64,000 nt of DNA from Bolinopsis microptera (taxonomy: Eukaryota > Ctenophora > Tentaculata > Lobata > Bolinopsidae). The notes beneath the pieces are model-generated. The model was not told the origin of the DNA, ran no database searches, and was given only the letters and a program-made list of their open reading frames with translations. The stretch is from the NCBI RefSeq assembly GCF_026151205.1, contig NC_087077.1:13242983-13306982 (forward strand), written 5' to 3'. Of this stretch, positions 58,888 through 64,000 are shown in pieces. Made by a program: the position numbers and the translations under genes. Every line of letters starts with the position of its first letter. Positions within the stretch are counted from its first letter, which is position 1.

Positions 58888-59835
58888 ATGGAAGGATTTG
58901 ATGGTCTCTGTTTGATAGAAAATGAAGCAGATAGTGGAGATGAGAATGAGAAGAAGAGACCAGAAGAAAGTTATATTCCCTTGAAAAGAGAGCCCTTTGG
59001 TTTTCTTGACGATCCCCCTCCAGACTTGTCCCCTCAGATAACGAGTAATTTCTCCACTTCTAAAGTTATGTATTATTACGGTCGGGAAGAATACCAAACA
59101 GCAATAAACTTGTCCCTTCACTTCTTATCGGACCCAATGAATGCCAAGTTTAATAAACCTCTTATGTGTCAATTCCATGATGTTTTGTGCAGAAGTTACC
59201 TGGAACTTGGTTTGCCTCACAAAGCTAAGGTACACTGCCAGTTTCTAGTAGAAACATGCGGTCACGGTGATTCTGATGTCTGGATGTCTTTGTCTGTCAT
59301 TGAATTTTTATCAGGGAATGTAGAAACAGGTTTTAAGAATTTAGAGAGGTCTGTGGCCATGCGTAATTCTCATCCGAACATTTGGTTGCTTTATGCTACT
59401 GTACTTGCACATTTTCATCAGCACCATTCTGCTCTCATCTCTGGGATTTCACATAAACTTCGTGCTTGTGATGCCCACAAACGTTTTCATAAGAAATGGA
59501 AGAACGTTTTCGAAATGGAAGTCAATCACAATGAACAGTTTAAAGATCACATCTACTTTTTCATCATTTGTTGTTTGCACAACGCAGTCCGGTTGTCACG
59601 AGCTACATACGAACAGCACAATAGCAAAGCTTACACCCTGTTCTCCACTGCTTGGTCTAAAGAGGCTGGTGAGATTTTAAAGGAGATTATAGACTCTGCT
59701 CCAGAAGGATTCGACTCTCATTTGGAGAAAAACTACAATGCCATTCACTTTCAGAACTGGGATGATGTTTCTTGGGATGAGGTTGATTTTGTGAACTCTT
59801 TTCTCAAAAATAGTTTGCCAACCATAGATTCATGA
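58888..59835 (+). CDS. TPR-like protein, probable C8orf76 homologue, single exon
   Basis: The first ATG of the frame is at 58888 (MEGFDGLCLIENE), giving 315 residues; upstream in-frame sequence has no ATG. The N-terminus is acidic, followed by a helical-repeat region: YYYGREEYQTAINLSLHFL, then FHDVLCRSYLELGLPHKAKV, VWMSLSVIEFLSGNVETGFK and HPNIWLLYATVLAHFHQHHS, the A/B helix rhythm of tetratricopeptide repeats. The REEYQxAL opening, the LGxPxxA turn and the NxWxxYA segment recall vertebrate C8orf76, a poorly known TPR-like protein. The C-terminus is acidic (WDDVSWDEVDF). No catalytic motif is present. It lies 380 bp downstream of STK19 on the same strand. The family assignment is by word pattern only. 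Confidence 0.6.
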   Translation: MEGFDGLCLIENEADSGDENEKKRPEESYIPLKREPFGFLDDPPPDLSPQITSNFSTSKVMYYYGREEYQTAINLSLHFLSDPMNAKFNKPLMCQFHDVLCRSYLELGLPHKAKVHCQFLVETCGHGDSDVWMSLSVIEFLSGNVETGFKNLERSVAMRNSHPNIWLLYATVLAHFHQHHSALISGISHKLRACDAHKRFHKKWKNVFEMEVNHNEQFKDHIYFFIICCLHNAVRLSRATYEQHNSKAYTLFSTAWSKEAGEILKEIIDSAPEGFDSHLEKNYNAIHFQNWDDVSWDEVDFVNSFLKNSLPTIDS

Positions 59836-60298
59836 TAATAATGTTCATATAATATACATGTAACTATAGTTTTATAGGATTTTAGATCTGTGCATTTATT
59901 TCTCGAAGGTTTTGTTTTAACTGTTATTTTGCTTTAGTTTTTCTTTTAGGATTTAATTTATTACTTGGATGTACAATTTCGACCTTTACAGGCTTGCATT
60001 TCCTTCACAGTTTTCTACATTATAAGTGTTGGTGAATTCATTATTTCAGATCACACATAAATTCCTTAAGTGTAGGCTACACTGTGTAGCCACGAAATAG
60101 AGAATCAGAAGTTAGAACTCCAAATCATCTTATCATGAGACTTAAGAGATTTGTATTGAATCATTCCTGATTTTACCCTCAATATTGAGGCACAATTTAA
60201 CATCATAAACACAATAATAAAGCAAACATTACCGTTACAATAGCACAGGTACAAGCTACAGCATGTATTGAAGAAGGAGTGTTGGAATAGCTGAACTG
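59836..60298. other. Intergenic region upstream of TMEM11
   Basis: AT-rich; the 3' end of the TPR-like gene and the TMEM11 promoter should lie here. No motif is supported. Confidence 0.4.
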
Positions 60299-63200
60299 AT
60301 GGCTGCTGTAAATGAAAGTGACAGGATCAAATCACCTAGTGATAATGACGTTGTGCCTGTTGAGTCGTGAGTTTTCTTTTTGTATTTTTTACTGTTCATG
60401 TTTATCTGATTTTTGATCGAATTGAACTTTATCAGGTTACATTAGAAAGATAGCAAACTTTAATTTGTTACGATGGGAACTAGCTTAAAACTGAAAATAT
60501 AATTTAAGTGGTATCCCAACCCACTGCCCAGATCATTCATCATACACTCACTTAGTAAGTAAGTATAAACCTTCAGTTGAGCTGTGAACTTGCTTTGGTA
60601 GCCCTTCATTTTCGAATCTACCAGACCAATTACCTAATCAATTATGTAGAATTACCACATACATAATTAGTTATTTATCCTAACGACAGTTTTTAAACCA
60701 GGTACCTGTGCGAGGAGGATCACGACTGTGTAATAATACACGAAGTATTTGACGGTCAGGCACCGCTAGAGAAGGGAGAGCGGGAGCTGGACAAGGCTAT
60801 GGTGGCAAAACACAGCACCATCGTTATAGAGCCTCATCAGCTAGGTTTGTGTGCTTGTTTTACAGGCCAAAGTGGTTGATATTTTAGTTGTATATATATA
60901 TAGTACTAATTATATACACAAAATGAACAACAGTACGCTATTAGATATCTACTCATCTACTGTTACACATTACAAGTTTTTTTTAATGAATTGTTGTCTT
61001 CAGAATTATTAGCAGTGTGATATTTTAAGGCTTTGTGAGAAATTATCTATTTTCACGGGTTCCTGGAGTTTTTATAACTTTGCTGAGCAAAAGCATTACT
61101 CAAAAAGTATACAGTAGTGCAAAATAGTTGTGTATACATTTAAAACGCCGGAGAACATTACTTTAAAGCTTTAAGAGCTTAACACTTCATAGAGGGCCCC
61201 AGGTTGTATCCAACAGATCTTTAGTTGTTGTTTTCATTATCAGCTGTACCACATCTGTTCAATCCTCTAGCTTTAGTATGTTGTTTTAGTTTCATGTTGA
61301 AATTACTCAAATTAATGTTATCGTTAGTTAGATTTTATTAGACATTTAGACGATGAAGACATCTGTGAAGACAGCTAGTACAGTATTAGTTTTTAAAACG
61401 TGCTGGTACCATCTTGCCAGTTGTATCCAATGTATCTAACTTGTATTAGTTCCCTTTAGTTGTTTAGACAGATCATTAGTTCACCTTTTGTTCCACCTAG
61501 TAAAGTAACTAAATTAAGGTGTGGCCGTAGGCTGTGAAATTATCACAGGAACTCCTCCAAATGACGTTTGTTAAACCCTGTTTTAGGTATAGTTTACAGC
61601 GTCATGCAAGCTGTGTTGATTCGTTACGTCATCAATAAATAAAAACCTAACTCCCTCACGAAGATTAATAAACTAAGGAACTAACTTCTTCACCTACTAT
61701 TTCCGTTCTATAATTGTTTCCTTAGTCTCCTTGTCTCCTTAGTCGTCTGTTTCATAATCTTGACTCGGTGCGAGCTGCCTTAGTCCAGGTGCAAGGTGCA
61801 TTACTATCATCGCAGAGAAAATCTTTAGCCCTATCTGCCAAATCATGCTGTACGGGGTCGTTTGTACCCACCCGACCTTCATAATTATCAACTTTTCGTT
61901 AGCATGTCTAGACTTCATACTACAAAAATATCGAACTTATTTTTTCTTGAAATTTACAATACAGCAATTTCACAATTAATCGGCAGATCGCAGAGCTAAT
62001 TTTGTTGCTTCAAACTCAAAGAACCGTATCAACTGGTCTTTAAGTATTTTAAATGTAAGGCTTTTCTTACGTGTTGCATAACTTTTGTCTTTTTACCGCA
62101 TTGATGGAAGTTGGAACACTTCTAATCTAATCGACCCATTGCACCTGGGCACCATGCTATGCGAAATCTCTAAATATTAGAGCACAAAGTCTGTCCGTTT
62201 TGGTCGAGTAGCGGCTCGATATAGTTTGATTTTACCGTTTGTTGGGCGGTTTCTCATATTGAAGCTTGAACACCTGTTTTTTGTAAGAGTGTCATTAAAT
62301 AGACAAATATTAAGTTTGGGGCGTATCAACTGATCATTTATATCGTACTCCCACGAACTTTGACGCATTTTGAAAGATTGTGTCAATATAATTGGTGTAT
62401 ATATAACACCCACTCTATCCATCTCTCGTTCAGTTGGTCAGGAATCAGGATGAAGGTGCTTTTACTTGTTGTTCTAATCTGTGCCTCCTCTGTCTTTGCA
62501 CGACTGGAGATTGAGGAATGGATACCTATCACCGAATCACAGGATGTCACAGAAGCAAAGCCTGGATGGCATAATGACTGTGTAGATGACTTGGAAACCA
62601 TTTTCAAAGACAAGGATATCATCGAGGATGATGATTTAGCTATGAAAGGAGAGGGAGAAGCTAAGAACGTGTTAAATGATAAGGGTTGTCCGCAACAGAG
62701 AGTGATTGACACCGCTGTCGTGTTCTGCAAGTACTCCTGGAAAAGCAAGAAGAGGGGCTGCAAAACAGCATTAGGAGACTTCAAAACTTTCCTCGAAAAG
62801 GATGACTATGATGAACAGATTCTGGGTTGTGGTTTTGCGTCTGATAACGGCAAAGGATTCGCTTTTGTCTGCCTGAAAGAGAGGGAGCCACAAAAGCTAA
62901 GGAGGCTTCAAAACACTGTGACAAGCGTTTGTCAAAACGGAATCAATGAACTTTACAAAAAAGATAACGTTTACAAAGATGCAGATCTGGAGGACAAAGC
63001 ACTGTATACCAGCCAAACAGCTCTCGACAAAGGTAACTGCAAAGAATCACCAGCAAACAGCCGGTGTAAAGTTATCAGAAACCTGGTGTCTGTAGACAGG
63101 GCTTCTGTATGTGTCGCCCTCACTGACGGAATTAACCCAAGAGTGGCAAAACGAGTCGGTTGTAAGTTCGTTCAAGAAGGTAATGGAGCCTTGACATGTG

Positions 63201-63776
63201 TAATCAGGCCAAAGTAACAAGATCAGCATCCAAAGTTAGAAAATATAGGGAAAGTGGACGAAATATATAAAAGATTCAAGTTAAATTTCTTAAGGGATGA
63301 TATAGCTTTAATAGGCACACATACAATTATTTTTTTATAAAATTTGGCACCCCGGAAATTAATAAATTAATCACGATTTTGTTGTTGATTTTATCATATT
63401 GTTGTTTTCTTTGAATGTTTTTTTTTCAGTTCAATTGCTGTCTCTGTTGAAGTCACATTAAGAATTAGAAAATATTAACCCAGAAAAGTCGATTGAAAGT
63501 ATTAAAAACATAATGAAAATATGATACACATATAGTATACATATACAAACAACAAAAAACGGCTAATATGATATAAGCTTTAATTTGCACGTCAGCATGA
63601 ACATTAAAAATTAAACGTACTCTCATAAAAATAATTAGAAACGACTAAAATACTTTAAAATACTGTAAACAATTTGGTACTACGGGTTCTATTCGCAGGT
63701 GAAGAATGTATGAGGTACATCAGAGTTGGGAACGCCCTTCACAAGGTCTGCGTCTTATCCGGAGTCACCGCTCTAG
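60299..63776 (+). CDS. TMEM11: TMEM11 homologue, first three coding exons (continues past the window)
   Basis: Exon 1 (60299-60366) encodes MAAVNESDRIKSPSDNDVVP, then VE and a split Ser codon; exon 2 (60702-60844) gives YLCEEDHDCVIIHEVFDGQA, a K/E-rich helix and STIVIEPHQLG; exon 3 (63699-63776) gives EECMRYIRVGNALHKVCVLS and GVTAL. Phases 2 and 1 match at the junctions. The pattern C-x-I(V/I)HE(V/I)-x-(D/N)G ... ELDxA ... IVIEP ... VGNxLHK--VLxG matches TMEM11, the mitochondrial membrane protein that works with MICOS in cristae shaping and mitochondrial morphology. The first transmembrane segment begins at the end of exon 3; the second and the C-terminus are off the window. Intron 2 (2.85 kb) contains an unrelated secreted-protein gene on the same strand. 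Confidence 0.92.
60845..62397. other. TMEM11 intron 2, 5' part, no gene seen
   Basis: AT-rich sequence with TATA-rich stretches near 60890. No coding region is supported. Confidence 0.5.
62398..62406 (+). promoter_or_regulatory. TATA box of the nested secreted-protein gene
   Basis: TATATATAA stands 43 bp before the ATG at 62450. A strong TATA box with a very short leader suits an abundantly or cell-specifically expressed secreted product. Confidence 0.65.
62450..63217 (+). CDS. Secreted protein of two six-cysteine repeats, intronless, nested in TMEM11 intron 2
   Basis: 255 residues starting with a signal peptide (MKVLLLVVLICASSVFA, cleavage predicted after FA). The mature part has 12 cysteines in two tandem modules of about 95 residues. 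Module 1 runs from NDCVDDLETIF to FAFVCLKE, module 2 from SVCQNGINELY to ALTCVIRP. Corresponding words: LETIFKDKDII and INELYKKDNVY; DKGC and KGNC; RGCKTALGD and SVCVALTDG; GCGF plus G-x4-C and GCKF plus G-x3-C. So one six-cysteine domain was duplicated. The product is charged (many Lys, Asp, Glu), has no membrane segment and no motif that I recognise; function unknown. The start was chosen because the signal peptide begins here and a TATA box precedes it. Confidence 0.88.
   Translation: MKVLLLVVLICASSVFARLEIEEWIPITESQDVTEAKPGWHNDCVDDLETIFKDKDIIEDDDLAMKGEGEAKNVLNDKGCPQQRVIDTAVVFCKYSWKSKKRGCKTALGDFKTFLEKDDYDEQILGCGFASDNGKGFAFVCLKEREPQKLRRLQNTVTSVCQNGINELYKKDNVYKDADLEDKALYTSQTALDKGNCKESPANSRCKVIRNLVSVDRASVCVALTDGINPRVAKRVGCKFVQEGNGALTCVIRPK
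63218..63698. other. 3' region of the nested gene and rest of TMEM11 intron 2
   Basis: AT-rich, no coding signal. After 63776 the TMEM11 third intron begins and runs to the window end. Confidence 0.5.
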
Positions 63777-64000
63777 GTATGGCTATACATTGTATTGTAT
63801 ATACATTGTTTACAGTATCCAGGCTCCATTAGCTGATTTTTTAATAATATAATACCTTTTTTTAAATTTTAGTACATATAATATATTGCTAACTTATATT
63901 ACATGCTTTAGAATCTGCTTTGTAAATTACACGAGGAACTTGTAGCCAGGAACTAGTAGCTAATAAGACTTAATTTATAAAGGACTGATTGTAAAGGACT

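Noticed and set aside
62383-62784. Antisense frame over the nested secreted-protein gene
   Set aside because: It overlaps the signal-peptide gene in the wrong direction and has no domain or promoter support.

Overview
This is eukaryotic, metazoan DNA: AT-rich, with introns bounded by GT/AG, several non-LTR retrotransposon fragments and many small DNA transposons. The genes are conserved animal genes (KATNIP, STK19, TMEM11, a WASH-complex subunit 2-like tail, an OATP transporter, a rhodopsin-like GPCR). The repeat content and the CR1-type elements suggest a marine invertebrate, perhaps a cnidarian, but I cannot fix the species or phylum from sequence alone.

Layout. At the left edge (1-1462, minus) is the start of a long uninterrupted reading frame joining a NERD-type nuclease domain to a Walker A NTPase/helicase-like region; it runs out of the window. 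Positions 1535-4000 hold a TA-flanked MITE and the remains of a LINE. The last two exons of a WASHC2/FAM21-like gene lie at 4655-5547 (plus). From about 6758 to 44193 (minus) a single gene dominates: the homologue of the ciliary protein KATNIP (KIAA0556). I could assemble 31 exons, almost all joining in matching phase, about 1450 codons. Only its first exon(s) and probably one or two internal exons are unassigned.

The KATNIP introns are crowded. They contain an intronless GPCR (same strand), a CR1 fragment, mariner-, piggyBac- and other MITE-like elements, an intronless OATP transporter (same strand), a two-exon cysteine-rich secreted peptide gene (opposite strand) and a second CR1 fragment. 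One intron ends in about 18 tandem copies of a 40-bp unit, each carrying its own copy of the 3' splice site used by the following exon.

From 44.5 to 57.5 kb there are no convincing host genes: a 10-bp satellite, several MITEs (two families with homopolymer G/C ends), a 3.3-kb element with 34-bp terminal inverted repeats, and LINE fragments. From 57555 onward, on the plus strand, come STK19 (2 exons), a single-exon TPR-like gene resembling C8orf76, and the first three coding exons of TMEM11, which continues past the right edge. The second TMEM11 intron contains an intronless secreted protein made of two six-cysteine repeats, with a TATA box. The recurring pattern is small or intronless genes nested in introns of conserved housekeeping or ciliary genes.
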